From Chloroflexota bacterium (lineage in GTDB: Bacteria > Chloroflexota > Anaerolineae > Caldilineales > Caldilineaceae), in assembly GCA_016861025.1 (NCBI GenBank), contig BOKO01000008.1, positions 62,001 to 126,000 of the forward strand: DNA of 64,000 nt. Direction: 5' to 3'. The notes under the pieces are model-generated. The model made no database searches and was not told the origin of the DNA. It saw only the letters and a program-made list of their open reading frames with translations. This document shows, in pieces, positions 1-19,101 of this stretch. Every line of letters begins with the position of its first letter. Position 1 is the first letter of the stretch. The position numbers were made by a program, and so were the translations under genes.

Positions 1-467
1 CCGGTTGTCGCGGTTTAGCCCTGCCAGAATGTAGAGACCAAGTGAGAAGGTCTCCAGCGCCAGGAAGACGACCATCAGATCGGTGGCCGCGCCCATCATC
101 ATCATACCCGCACTGACAAGCAGAATCAGTGTGTAATATTCGCCGGTCTGCCGGTTGACGGCTGGAATGTAGCGCACGCTGAGCAAAATCGCCAGCGCCG
201 CGCCGGTCAGCACGACCAGGTTGAGCGCCTGCGCACGTTCGTCACTGATCGCCATGCCCTGAAAGCTGGAAACAGGCTGGCTGAGCAGCCAGATCGAGAC
301 GCCTGCAGTCGCCAACACGCCGATCAGCGCCACCCACGGCAGCAACGCCAATGTCGGCGTCTTGCCCTTGCGATTAAGAATATCGAGCAGCATGACGACC
401 GCCGCTGCGATCACCATCGCCAGCGCCGGCAGCACTGCGTGCAGATTGAGTTCTGTGAGTGCGCTGT

Positions 468-471
<4 letters not shown>
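1..471 (-). CDS. nuoN: NADH-quinone oxidoreductase subunit N, N-terminal part (cut by window edge)
   Basis: The reading frame starts at an ATG at 471 and runs off the window with 157 codons and no stop. It encodes hydrophobic helices, with a loop containing SDERAQALNL followed by a glycine- and methionine-rich helix. NuoN is one of three antiporter-like proton-pumping subunits in the membrane arm of complex I. Its start overlaps the nuoM stop in an ATGA arrangement, which indicates translational coupling, and it follows nuoM as in most nuo operons. Identity rests on context and the general NuoN N-terminal pattern, because the catalytic lysine region lies outside the window. Confidence 0.88.
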
Positions 472-2012
<1,541 letters not shown>

Positions 2013-2059
2013 AGGGTTAGTCCCTTACATTGATGACCGCAGATTCAACCATCTTGATA

Positions 2060-2135
2060 GAACGCGGATCAGGCGGATTTTCGCTGATCGAAAGCAAATC
2101 CGCTCTGATCCGCTCGATCCGCATCATCCGCGTTC
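2060..2135. repeat. Intergenic palindromic repeat, family A (nuoL-nuoM gap)
   Basis: The outer arms are GAACGCGGAT (2060-2069) and its reverse complement (2126-2135). Several further GCGGAT and ATCCGC units lie between them, so transcripts could fold into a hairpin. The same outer sequence recurs at 4969-5047, 5557-5639 and 13577-14160, always in gaps of this minus-strand operon. This copy is more diverged than the 5557 copy. Confidence 0.85.
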
Positions 2136-2141
2136 CATTCT

Positions 2142-4031
<1,890 letters not shown>

Positions 4032-4055
4032 AATCGTTCTCCGGCAAAGTTGTCT

Positions 4056-4358
4056 TTACCACTTCATCAGATTTACGTCGTCGATGTTGGTGGACTTGGA
4101 AAGCCCATAATGTGCGATCAGGATCGCCAGCCCGACGGCAACCTCAGCAGCGGCCACAGCCATCACCATAAAGACGAAGACCTGACCGTTGAGATTGTTC
4201 CACTGCATGGCGAAGGCGATCAGCGTCAGGTTGACGCTGTTGAGCATCATCTCGACGCACATGATGATGATCAGCGCGTTGCGCCGGCTGAGCACGCCCA
4301 CCGCGCCGATGGTGAAAATGATGGCGCTCAGGATGAGGTAATAAGTGATTGGAACCAT
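4056..4358 (-). CDS. nuoK: NADH-quinone oxidoreductase subunit K (operon 1)
   Basis: This 100-residue, three-helix membrane subunit has E36 (in CVEMMLNSVN) and E72 (in AAAEVAVGLA), at the same positions as the two essential glutamates of E. coli NuoK. I chose the ATG at 4358 because GAGGAAG precedes it and the family starts with MVP-x-x-x-YL. An upstream in-frame ATG at 4442 would add 28 residues translated from an intergenic palindrome and is rejected. The gene lies between nuoJ and nuoL in the standard order. Confidence 0.96.
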   Translation of the reverse strand: MVPITYYLILSAIIFTIGAVGVLSRRNALIIIMCVEMMLNSVNLTLIAFAMQWNNLNGQVFVFMVMAVAAAEVAVGLAILIAHYGLSKSTNIDDVNLMKW

Positions 4359-4377
4359 CGTTTCTTCCTCAAAAAAT

Positions 4378-4436
4378 CTCTCAATCTCCAATCTCGAATC
4401 TCTGTCATTTGGACTGGAGATTGGAGATTGGAGATT
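4378..4436. repeat. Intergenic palindromic repeat, family B (GGAGATT units)
   Basis: AATCTC-rich sequence on the left (from about 4378) is followed by GAGATTGGAGATTGGAGATT on the right. Transcripts could form a stem of about 20 bp with a loop of about 20 nt. The last ten codons of nuoJ and its stop (4405) lie inside it. Related inverted runs occur at 11537-11585 (one arm), 30940-31080 and 43628-43690. Confidence 0.75.
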
Positions 4437-4941
4437 CATCATTTTTGGGTCGGCGCGCCAGCAGCAGCGCGCCGATCAACGCCACCAATAGCAGCACCGC
4501 CGCCAGTTGAACGAGCAAGATATTCTGCGCGTAGATTTCCACGCCAAGCACAATCGGCACGCCCCCCTGGTTCGCATTTGGATCGAGTGGTGTGAGCGGC
4601 ATCTGCAAAATCGTGATCGCCATGCCGGCCAGCATCAGCACGCCCAACGCCAGCCCGGCGTAGGGAACCCACGAGCGATAGCCCGCGCGCGTCTCCATCG
4701 GCGCCGAGCCGATCAGCATGATCACGAACAGAATCAAGATCACGATGCCGCCAGCGTAGACGATGATCTGCGCCGCCGCCAGAAACTGGGCATTGAGCGT
4801 GACGTAGAGGATCGCCAGTGTGGCGAAATGCACGAGTAGAAAGAGCGCGCTGTGCACCGCCACCTTGCTGGTGACGACGCCAACCGCCGTCGCCACGCTC
4901 AAAGCGCCGACCAGGATGAAGAAGATCATTGCAAAGTCCAT
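4405..4941 (-). CDS. nuoJ: NADH-quinone oxidoreductase subunit J (operon 1)
   Basis: This 178-residue protein has five predicted membrane helices. The conserved third-helix region reads QIIVYAGGIVILILFVIMLI, which in complex I contains the pi-bulge helix involved in proton transfer. It ends in SPISNLQSK, a tail encoded by the family B palindrome rather than by NuoJ family sequence, so the repeat has apparently extended or replaced the original C-terminus. nuoI lies upstream, separated by a 117-bp gap with a family A palindrome, and nuoK lies downstream. Confidence 0.96.
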   Translation of the reverse strand: MDFAMIFFILVGALSVATAVGVVTSKVAVHSALFLLVHFATLAILYVTLNAQFLAAAQIIVYAGGIVILILFVIMLIGSAPMETRAGYRSWVPYAGLALGVLMLAGMAITILQMPLTPLDPNANQGGVPIVLGVEIYAQNILLVQLAAVLLLVALIGALLLARRPKNDESPISNLQSK

Positions 4942-4968
4942 AAGCGACTCACTTCAGCTAAAAGAACA

Positions 4969-5047
4969 GAACGCGGATGATGCAGATTGGGCGGATGAAC
5001 GCAGAGTAAATCAGCGAAAATCCGCTGCATCTGCGTCATCCGCGTTC
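4969..5047. repeat. Intergenic palindromic repeat, family A (nuoI-nuoJ gap)
   Basis: The arms are GAACGCGGATGA (4969-4980) and its reverse complement (5036-5047). The interior has additional GCGGAT-like units. It fills most of the gap between nuoI and nuoJ. Confidence 0.85.
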
Positions 5048-5058
5048 CATCGATATGC

Positions 5059-5529
5059 TTATTCCGGCCGGATCACCACGTTTGGCTCACCGGGATTGAG
5101 CAACTCTTGCTTGGTCAAAATAAAATCGCGGCGGTTGTAGTTCGCCATGGCAAAGTCGTGACCGAGCACAATCGCCTCCGTTGGGCACGCCTCCTCGCAG
5201 TCGCCGCAGAAGATGCAGCGCAGCAGGTTGATTTCGTACACCTTGGCGTAGCGCTCGCCGGGCGAGGTCGGGTGCGCCGGGTCGTTCTCCGCCGCCTCGA
5301 CGTAGATGGCGCCGGTTGGGCAAGCCGCTTCGCAGAGCATACAGCCGATGCAGCGCTCCATGCCGTTTTCGTAGCGGCGCAGTTCATGCTTGCCGCGGAA
5401 GCGCGGGTAGAGCGGCACCGGGTCGCGCGGATACTCTGTCGTCACCGGCTTTTCGGTGAGCGCCTTGAGCGTCACGCCCATCGCCTTGCCGATCTCGGTT
5501 GCGCCTTTCAGAAGGTCTCGTAGTGCCAT
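5059..5529 (-). CDS. nuoI: NADH-quinone oxidoreductase subunit I, 2x[4Fe-4S] ferredoxin
   Basis: This 156-residue peripheral-arm subunit carries the N6a and N6b iron-sulfur clusters that pass electrons toward NuoB. It has two full ferredoxin motifs: C60-x2-C63-x2-C66-x3-C70 (followed by PTGAI) and C105-x2-C108-x2-C111-x3-C115 (followed by PTEAI). A GGAAGAAA ribosome-binding site precedes the ATG. Family A palindromes flank the gene on both sides, separating it from nuoH and nuoJ. No nuoI is present in the second nuo operon. Confidence 0.97.
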   Translation of the reverse strand: MALRDLLKGATEIGKAMGVTLKALTEKPVTTEYPRDPVPLYPRFRGKHELRRYENGMERCIGCMLCEAACPTGAIYVEAAENDPAHPTSPGERYAKVYEINLLRCIFCGDCEEACPTEAIVLGHDFAMANYNRRDFILTKQELLNPGEPNVVIRPE

Positions 5530-5556
5530 GCCGATTTCTTCCTTAATTTAGAACTC

Positions 5557-5639
5557 AATGGAACGCGGATGACGCGGATTGAACGGATTGACGCTGATCC
5601 GGCTGAATCCGCCTTGATCCGCGTCATCCGCGTTCCATT
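5557..5639. repeat. Intergenic palindromic repeat, family A (best preserved copy)
   Basis: Two perfectly complementary 23-nt arms (5557-5579 and 5617-5639) contain AATGGAACGCGGATGACGC. The central part holds further diverged units (GAACGGATTGACGCTGATCC and its near complement). It occupies the nuoH-nuoI gap and would fold into a very stable hairpin in the operon mRNA. Confidence 0.92.
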
Positions 5640-5647
5640 CTTATCTG

Positions 5648-6637
<990 letters not shown>

Positions 6638-6647
6638 AGGTATGTTC

Positions 6648-7448
6648 CTATTGTGCAGGTTCTAAAGTTGGCGTGCTGAGCGGAGACATAAACGATGTTT
6701 CCTCCGGTTGTGGCGTTGGCAATGGTGACTCAATGGTCGCCGTAATTGGAGTTGGTACATGTCCGATTTCCCGCAGAATTTCCCGCAATGGCAGCGGCGG
6801 AAACGCACGAGTGGCGCCTTCCCAAGGGCTCTCGGGAACTACGTTCTCTGGATTTGTAACATCAAAACGCCAAGGGTGAGCGACACCGACAAAATACATC
6901 TGATTGTCAAACCCACGCAGAGGTTCCAAAAAAAACAGATAGTTATGTCCAGGCACAAATGGCCGGTGATCGGTCTGTTGGCGTGCTAGCTGAATCTCAT
7001 TCTCTGTAACCGGTCTTCCACGCTGTTCGACGGCTCTAATCAGAAAACCTTCTGGTTGTACAATGAACAGTGAATCCGATTTAACAGGTTTTTCTTCTTT
7101 TAAGATGCTAGATAGTTTAACTCGATACACTTGACCCAAATTCACAATATTAGGATCTGACTTGGAAATGTCGTCCACGTTTCGCGCTAAATTCAACACC
7201 TGGCTGGTTTGCTCAACTTGGCCAATGACAATCAGACTGGATTTGCTTGCCAATTCCTGAAACGTTCTGGCAGTGATATAGCTGCTTGATAATAAAGACG
7301 AGCTTGTTTTAGTGGCAACGTATGATTCATAGCCTTGAGATACAGGCGAGAAGGCTCCCACTGCTTCGAGACTATTGCAGCCAGCCATGAATAGAATTGC
7401 TATGAATATAAGGAGCATATCTCGCATGTGTTTTCTGCAATTTTGCAT
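6648..7448 (-). CDS. Putative lipoprotein of unknown function inserted in the nuo operon
   Basis: This 266-residue protein has an N-terminal hydrophobic stretch and a lipobox-like LFMAGC, so it is probably a lipid-anchored exported protein. The body contains SLIVIGQVEQTSQVLNL and a central beta-rich part with no family I recognise. The C-terminus is a Pro/Thr/Ser-rich tail (ESPLPTPQPEE) typical of surface proteins in Chloroflexota. The start could also be the ATG at 7427, and neither has a strong ribosome-binding site. Base composition is visibly more AT-rich than the nuo genes. It lies in the same direction between the metalloprotease gene and nuoH, so it is probably co-transcribed with them. 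Confidence 0.72.
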   Translation of the reverse strand: MQNCRKHMRDMLLIFIAILFMAGCNSLEAVGAFSPVSQGYESYVATKTSSSLLSSSYITARTFQELASKSSLIVIGQVEQTSQVLNLARNVDDISKSDPNIVNLGQVYRVKLSSILKEEKPVKSDSLFIVQPEGFLIRAVEQRGRPVTENEIQLARQQTDHRPFVPGHNYLFFLEPLRGFDNQMYFVGVAHPWRFDVTNPENVVPESPWEGATRAFPPLPLREILREIGHVPTPITATIESPLPTPQPEETSFMSPLSTPTLEPAQ

Positions 7449-7477
7449 GTCGACTCGCTGACAAGCTCTGGTTCATC

Positions 7478-8143
7478 CTATGGATAGACTTGGTTCATTA
7501 ACCCTATGTCCAGATTTTGGGGTGTATAGTAGACGTTTGAATCTGGATTGTATCCCATCAGTGCGATACCTTCCTCCTCTGGAATATGACCTAATCCTAG
7601 TCCATGCCCCAATTCATGTCCCGTAATGGCGCGCCGAGAATTGTTGGTGCGCCCTGATTCATAGTAAATATTCGCCAGAACTTCGGCACTCGTAAGCAAT
7701 TGCCCGTCACAATAAAGACGTGTTACACCTGCTCTACCGTCCTGGCTACTGTATGTGTTGAGTTCAATATCACCTGTCGATGAAAATGAGAGACGCATCT
7801 TTGTTAAAATACTGTTCCAATCCATAACCGATGATTGAAAGGCATTTCTATATAGCGTTCCTGGCGTTTGTAAACGATCACCCCATCTGTAAGTAACATA
7901 GGTAGTTGTTGCAGGTTGGTGTGACCATCGACATGCAACGTCAATTTCACGAATACTGCGCACAATTAACGGCAGATAAACGTAACTTGTTTGCCCTTGA
8001 CTTATCGGAGATGATCGAGCGACTGCAGGAAATCGCAGGTCATTAGCTGAAATAGGCAAGATTCCTAACATAAATGATATGATAATGAGCGAACATGTTC
8101 GCTTCTTGCTGACTGTCAATGAATAGAAGTTCATCTTTCTCAT
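7478..8143 (-). CDS. Secreted metzincin-type zinc metalloprotease
   Basis: This 221-residue protein has a basic N-terminus, a hydrophobic signal segment and a probable cleavage after PISA. The zinc site HELGHGLGLGH fits the metzincin consensus HExxHxxGxxH, and a later methionine (IALMGYNPDS) could be the Met-turn. Just after the signal peptide comes VYLPLIVRS, a motif often seen in exported Chloroflexota proteins. I chose the ATG at 8143 because AAGG lies 4 nt upstream. A frame open back to 8212 would need a TTG start and spoil the signal peptide. The gene is AT-richer than its neighbours and sits between nuoG and the lipoprotein gene. Substrate is unknown. Confidence 0.8.
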   Translation of the reverse strand: MRKMNFYSLTVSKKRTCSLIIISFMLGILPISANDLRFPAVARSSPISQGQTSYVYLPLIVRSIREIDVACRWSHQPATTTYVTYRWGDRLQTPGTLYRNAFQSSVMDWNSILTKMRLSFSSTGDIELNTYSSQDGRAGVTRLYCDGQLLTSAEVLANIYYESGRTNNSRRAITGHELGHGLGLGHIPEEEGIALMGYNPDSNVYYTPQNLDIGLMNQVYP

Positions 8144-8212
8144 TGACCTTATATTGTCTGAAAGTAGATCAGGTTCATTGCGCGTCATCGGTTTTGCTAA
8201 ATAATATTGCAA

Positions 8213-10762
<2,550 letters not shown>

Positions 10763-10765
10763 AGC

Positions 10766-11443
10766 TTAGTCCGCTTCTCGTTCAGGAAAAATCTCACTCA
10801 ACGCAATTTCAACATCGGGGAAAGCCAGCGGCGCAATGCGCTGGTTGGGCAGCAGTTCCAGGCGCATCTGGTATATGGCCCGCCGTCCCACCACGACCGG
10901 CTGGCGATAGGCTTCGAGAACATGATCGACCAGATTGACGATCCAGTACTCATGAATACCGGCGCGGGCGTACAGATCGAATTTGATCTTGCGATCATAG
11001 GAAAGACTGGCGTCGGCAACCTCGCACACGAGCAACACGTCGTCGGCGCTGGGGTGCCCCTTCGTGTATCGCTTCCCGCTGGCGACAATGGCAATGTCCG
11101 GTTCAGGCTCACTCTGTTGCGCAGCCAGCGTAATTGGCAATTGGCAGCGCACGCTGGCGCGTCTATGCAACAAATCGTGCAAGATGGATGTGAGTTGTGC
11201 TACGGTCGACGCATGGGGCGGGTGGTTTGGACTCATTTCAACCAGATATCCATCGATTAGCTCTACACGGTCAGCTACAAGTTGGTTGCGTTGGAAAAAG
11301 CCCGCGCTGATCATCCAATGATAGTCATCGAGCGATAGCCGGTGCAATGCATCCTGATATTCGGTTTGCAGTTCGACAGGATCGACCGGCTCAACGAATG
11401 TAGCCTGTTCAGTCACCTGCACATCAGCTTCACGTACGGCCAT
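10766..11443 (-). CDS. Uma2-family (DUF820) putative PD-(D/E)XK nuclease
   Basis: This 225-residue protein has the Uma2/DUF820 pattern. VELIDGYLVEM is followed by the nuclease-like core EPDIAIVA (D116), LLVCEVADASLSYDRK (E141) and K154, then FDLYARAGIHEYWIV. The family has a PD-(D/E)XK fold, but its biological role is not established. It is expanded in Chloroflexota and cyanobacteria and often sits alone inside unrelated operons. Here it is wedged between nuoEF and nuoG, 3 bp before nuoG, so it probably arrived by insertion while keeping the operon readable. No complex I role is implied. Confidence 0.85.
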   Translation of the reverse strand: MAVREADVQVTEQATFVEPVDPVELQTEYQDALHRLSLDDYHWMISAGFFQRNQLVADRVELIDGYLVEMSPNHPPHASTVAQLTSILHDLLHRRASVRCQLPITLAAQQSEPEPDIAIVASGKRYTKGHPSADDVLLVCEVADASLSYDRKIKFDLYARAGIHEYWIVNLVDHVLEAYRQPVVVGRRAIYQMRLELLPNQRIAPLAFPDVEIALSEIFPEREAD

Positions 11444-11536
11444 GCTTTGCTCGCAGAACGACTACAACGGATGCAGACAGGAACGGATTTGTCCCCCACC
11501 AGGCAAGTGCAGTTACGAACCACACCTGCACATCAC

Positions 11537-11574
11537 CCAATCCCCAATCTCCCAATCTCTCAATCTCCAATCCC

Positions 11575-11585
<11 letters not shown>
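11537..11585. repeat. Degenerate CAATCTCC tandem run (family B arm)
   Basis: The run contains about six imperfect copies of CAATCTCC between the Uma2 gene and the end of nuoEF. The last codons of nuoEF run into it. It resembles one arm of the family B palindromes at 4378 and 30940, but no opposing arm was seen here. Confidence 0.6.
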
Positions 11586-13554
<1,969 letters not shown>

Positions 13555-13576
13555 ATTTCTCAGTCCAGAAATCTAC

Positions 13577-14160
13577 AATGGAACGCGGATGACGCGGATT
13601 TGGCAGATTGGCGCGGATCAATTTGATCCTGATCACAGCGTCTCAGCCACAACACGATTGCACGAATCATCGTTCGACACCGCTGCGCAACAGTGGTTTT
13701 CGTTGGTTGTTGAAGTAACGACGCTCGAATTTAGGCTCTGGGCCAAAATTCAGCACGAACCCTACTTCGCATTGCGTTGCTTTCAAGTAGTTGACCAACT
13801 GCGCCGTGTGAGACTCCTCAATCGCTTCAGCCGCCTTCAGTTCAAGAATAACCTTGTCCTCTACAAGCAAATCTGCAAAATATTCCCCGACTACAACGCC
13901 GTCGTAGTAGACGAGCAATCGCTTCTGTACTTCAACCTTCAAACCCCGTTTGCGCAGTTCATGCAGCAGGGCATTTTCGTACACTTTCTCCAAGAAGCCA
14001 TAGCCCAACGCATTGTAAACAGAATAGAACGCCGCAAGGATTGTATCAGTCAGTTGCTGATGCGCTAATGTCATCGGACACATCCTGAACTGAATGCACG
14101 GAGCAGTTCTTTGGATCGATTCGCGCACATCCGCCCAATCCGCGTCATCCGCGTTCTATT
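13577..14160. mobile_element. GxxExxY gene enclosed by inverted arms of the family A palindrome
   Basis: The left arm 13577-13619 and the right arm 14118-14160 are inverted copies of each other. They match at 37 of 43 positions by hand alignment and both contain GAACGCGGATGACGCGGATT. The GxxExxY gene (13667-14074) lies between them. Elsewhere in this operon the same arms are only about 40 nt apart. The unit therefore looks like a palindrome whose loop was opened by a gene, or like a small element with terminal inverted repeats. No clear target duplication is visible, though ATCTAC occurs just outside on both sides. Confidence 0.6.
13667..14074 (-). CDS. GxxExxY family protein, PD-(D/E)XK-like
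   Basis: This 135-residue protein has the family-defining motif GFLEKVY (26-32) and a PD-(D/E)XK-like core of D68 (in EYFADLL), E78 and K80 (in ILELKA), then HTAQLVNYLK. The last part, VGFVLNFGPEPKFERRYF, is typical of the family. Its function has not been established, and the nuclease fold is only predicted. I chose the ATG at 14074 because AGG lies 9 nt upstream. An upstream in-frame ATG at 14128 would begin inside the repeat arm. It lies between nuoCD and nuoEF, enclosed by inverted family A arms. Confidence 0.88.
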   Translation of the reverse strand: MTLAHQQLTDTILAAFYSVYNALGYGFLEKVYENALLHELRKRGLKVEVQKRLLVYYDGVVVGEYFADLLVEDKVILELKAAEAIEESHTAQLVNYLKATQCEVGFVLNFGPEPKFERRYFNNQRKPLLRSGVER

Positions 14161-14185
14161 GATCCGCGTTCTATTGATCCGCGAT

Positions 14186-14199
<14 letters not shown>
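14152..14199. repeat. Short tandem GATCCGCG-TTCTATT repeats
   Basis: GATCCGCGTTCTATT-like units of about 15 nt recur two to three times just outside the right arm of the GxxExxY element, and the last diverged units run into the 3' end of nuoCD. They look like slippage or repeated insertion at the repeat edge. Confidence 0.55.
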
Positions 14200-16015
<1,816 letters not shown>

Positions 16016-16030
16016 GATCTTCTCCGCAGA

Positions 16031-16588
16031 TCAAGCAAGCTGCGGCTGGCGCAGCGCTTCAAGTGACTCGATGTCGTCGGGAACAACCGGAGGCGGCGGC
16101 GCATTCAGGTTGGCGTAGGTGCGGAAGGTGTCCTTCGCCTGTTTCTTGCGCAGCATGTCCAGCGCGTAGAGCAGCGACTCCGGTCGCGGTGGGCAGCCTG
16201 GCACGTAGACATCGACCGGGATGATCTTGTCGACGCCCTGGATGATAGCGTAGTTGTTGAATGGCCCGCCTGCACTGGCGCAGATGCCCATCGCAATCAC
16301 CCACTTTGGTTCGGACATCTGGTCATAGAGGCGTTTGATCACCGGCGCCATCTTGTTGCTGACGCGCCCGGAGACGATCATCAGATCAGCCTGGCGTGGG
16401 CTGGCGCGGAAGAGCTCCGAACCGTAGCGCGAGATGTCGTGACGCGCCGAGCCGGTGGCGATCATCTCAATGGCGCAGCACGCCAGACCAAAGAGCAGGG
16501 GCCAGGTGCTGTTCTCACGGCTCCAGTTGACGAGCGTTTCCAGTTGCGTCGTGATAATGCCTTCCGGCAGTTTTTCTTCGAGACCCAT
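16031..16588 (-). CDS. nuoB: NADH-quinone oxidoreductase subunit B
   Basis: This 185-residue subunit holds the terminal [4Fe-4S] cluster N2 that donates electrons to quinone. The ligands are C37-C38 (FGLACCAIEM), C103 (GICASAGG) and C132 (PGCPPRPESLL). AAGGAG precedes the ATG, and the nuoA stop is 9 bp upstream. The C-terminal tail (NAPPPPVVPDDIESLEAL) is acidic and family-typical. The window has only one nuoB, so any complex using the second operon would need to borrow this subunit or one encoded elsewhere. Confidence 0.97.
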   Translation of the reverse strand: MGLEEKLPEGIITTQLETLVNWSRENSTWPLLFGLACCAIEMIATGSARHDISRYGSELFRASPRQADLMIVSGRVSNKMAPVIKRLYDQMSEPKWVIAMGICASAGGPFNNYAIIQGVDKIIPVDVYVPGCPPRPESLLYALDMLRKKQAKDTFRTYANLNAPPPPVVPDDIESLEALRQPQLA

Positions 16589-16590
16589 GT

Positions 16591-16969
<379 letters not shown>

Positions 16970-17109
16970 CGACAACTTCCCTATTGGAAATGGAATAGAA
17001 ACGCTTGACACACAAAACGACCCAACATGCGAAACCATGCGCTCAACATGCTGAGTCGTGAGTCAGGTGCTGAATATGATGGCGCATGCGAAGTTGCTAC
17101 CGTGTCAGG

Positions 17110-17138
17110 AGTTTAGCACGACAGCCGGATGGTGTCAA
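17110..17138 (-). promoter_or_regulatory. Probable sigma-70-type promoter for nuo operon 1
   Basis: On the minus strand TTGACA (17138-17133) is followed after exactly 17 bp by TAAACT (17115-17110), a near-consensus promoter facing nuoA. The predicted 5' leader is about 130 nt. Confidence 0.7.
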
Positions 17139-17184
17139 CTGAACACTGCTTTTCTTGTGAAAAAGTGAACGAGTTTTTCAGGTG

Positions 17185-17270
17185 GACGTAAACTACCGGC
17201 GCAACGCGCCTTGCGACGTAAATGTGGCTTGTGTTACAATCGCCGCACGATTGATGGCGGACGTAAATGT
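17185..17270. promoter_or_regulatory. Three GACGTAAA direct repeats in the divergent nuo promoter region
   Basis: GACGTAAACTACC (17185), GACGTAAATGTGGC (17215) and GACGTAAATGTGAC (17260) lie in the same orientation, 30 and 45 bp apart, which is close to three and four to five helical turns. They overlap the predicted plus-strand promoters and flank the space between the two operons. They could bind a shared regulator, which is inferred from position only. Confidence 0.5.
17211..17240 (+). promoter_or_regulatory. Candidate promoter for nuo operon 2 (upstream)
   Basis: TTGCGA (17211-17216) and TACAAT (17235-17240) are separated by 18 bp, and the second GACGTAAA repeat lies between them. A start here would give a leader of about 200 nt before nuoA. 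Confidence 0.45.
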
Positions 17271-17274
17271 GACG

Positions 17275-17302
17275 TTGTCACCCTACTATAGATTGTTACA
17301 TT
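17275..17302 (+). promoter_or_regulatory. Candidate promoter for nuo operon 2 (downstream)
   Basis: TTGTCA (17275-17280) and TACATT (17297-17302) are separated by 16 bp, just after the third GACGTAAA repeat. The rest of the 16970-17450 gap holds only non-conserved open frames and no gene I can support. Confidence 0.4.
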
Positions 17303-17450
17303 TTGCTGACCTGGATTTTCCAGATCGCTCCGAGTCTGTGCTAACATCAATCGCAGTTTGTTATTTTCTACACAAACCTTAAATCTGTCTACGATACTAA
17401 GGAAGACAGCGCACGCCTTTCTGCTGTACGAACGCAACGGGAGTACATTC

Positions 17451-17807
17451 ATGCTCAGTCAATGGGGTTTTGTACTGATTCTCAGCGCGATTGCTGTGAT
17501 TATCCCTGTGGCAGCGATCGTTTTGGGGCATTTCCTGGGACCGCGGCGTCCAGACCCTGTCAAGAACGAGACATACGAGTCCGGTGTTGAAACGATCGGC
17601 GACACCTGGGTTCAATTTCGGGCCCAGTATTACCTTATCGGTCTGATCTTTTTGATCTTCGACGTGGAAGTCATCTTTCTGTTTCCGATTGCGGTCGCCT
17701 ATGCCGATCTGTCGTTTTTCTCAGTGATTGCGGCCGCCACTTTTGTGTTGATTCTAATTTTGGGTCTCTTTCTGGAGTGGCGCAAGGGCGCGCTCGAATG
17801 GAATTGA
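17451..17807 (+). CDS. nuoA: NADH-quinone oxidoreductase subunit A (operon 2)
   Basis: This 118-residue membrane subunit has GPRRPDPVKNETYESGVE and the helix LIFDVEVIFLFPIA, as in NuoA. The ATG at 17451 follows GGGAG by 8-9 nt. An upstream extension to 17358 is not conserved. It differs clearly from the operon 1 copy, so it is an old paralogue or was acquired separately, not a recent duplicate. It is the first gene of the divergent operon and is followed by nuoH after a 44-bp gap, with no nuoB, C or D between. Confidence 0.95.
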   Translation: MLSQWGFVLILSAIAVIIPVAAIVLGHFLGPRRPDPVKNETYESGVETIGDTWVQFRAQYYLIGLIFLIFDVEVIFLFPIAVAYADLSFFSVIAAATFVLILILGLFLEWRKGALEWN

Positions 17808-17851
17808 TGGACTGCGCCGGTTGATCCGCTCGCACACACGGAGGAGTCTGT

Positions 17852-19084
<1,233 letters not shown>

Positions 19085-19101
19085 TTTGAGGAGAATTCGT
19101 C

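Noticed and set aside
4359..4442. In-frame upstream ATG that would extend nuoK by 28 residues
   Set aside because: The extension is translated from a family B palindrome, overlaps nuoJ, and is not part of the NuoK family. A good ribosome-binding site supports 4358.
17167..17180. GAACGAGTTTTTCA shared between the nuo control region and the minus strand near 62920
   Set aside because: A 14-base match is expected many times by chance within 64 kb, so it is not evidence of a shared operator.
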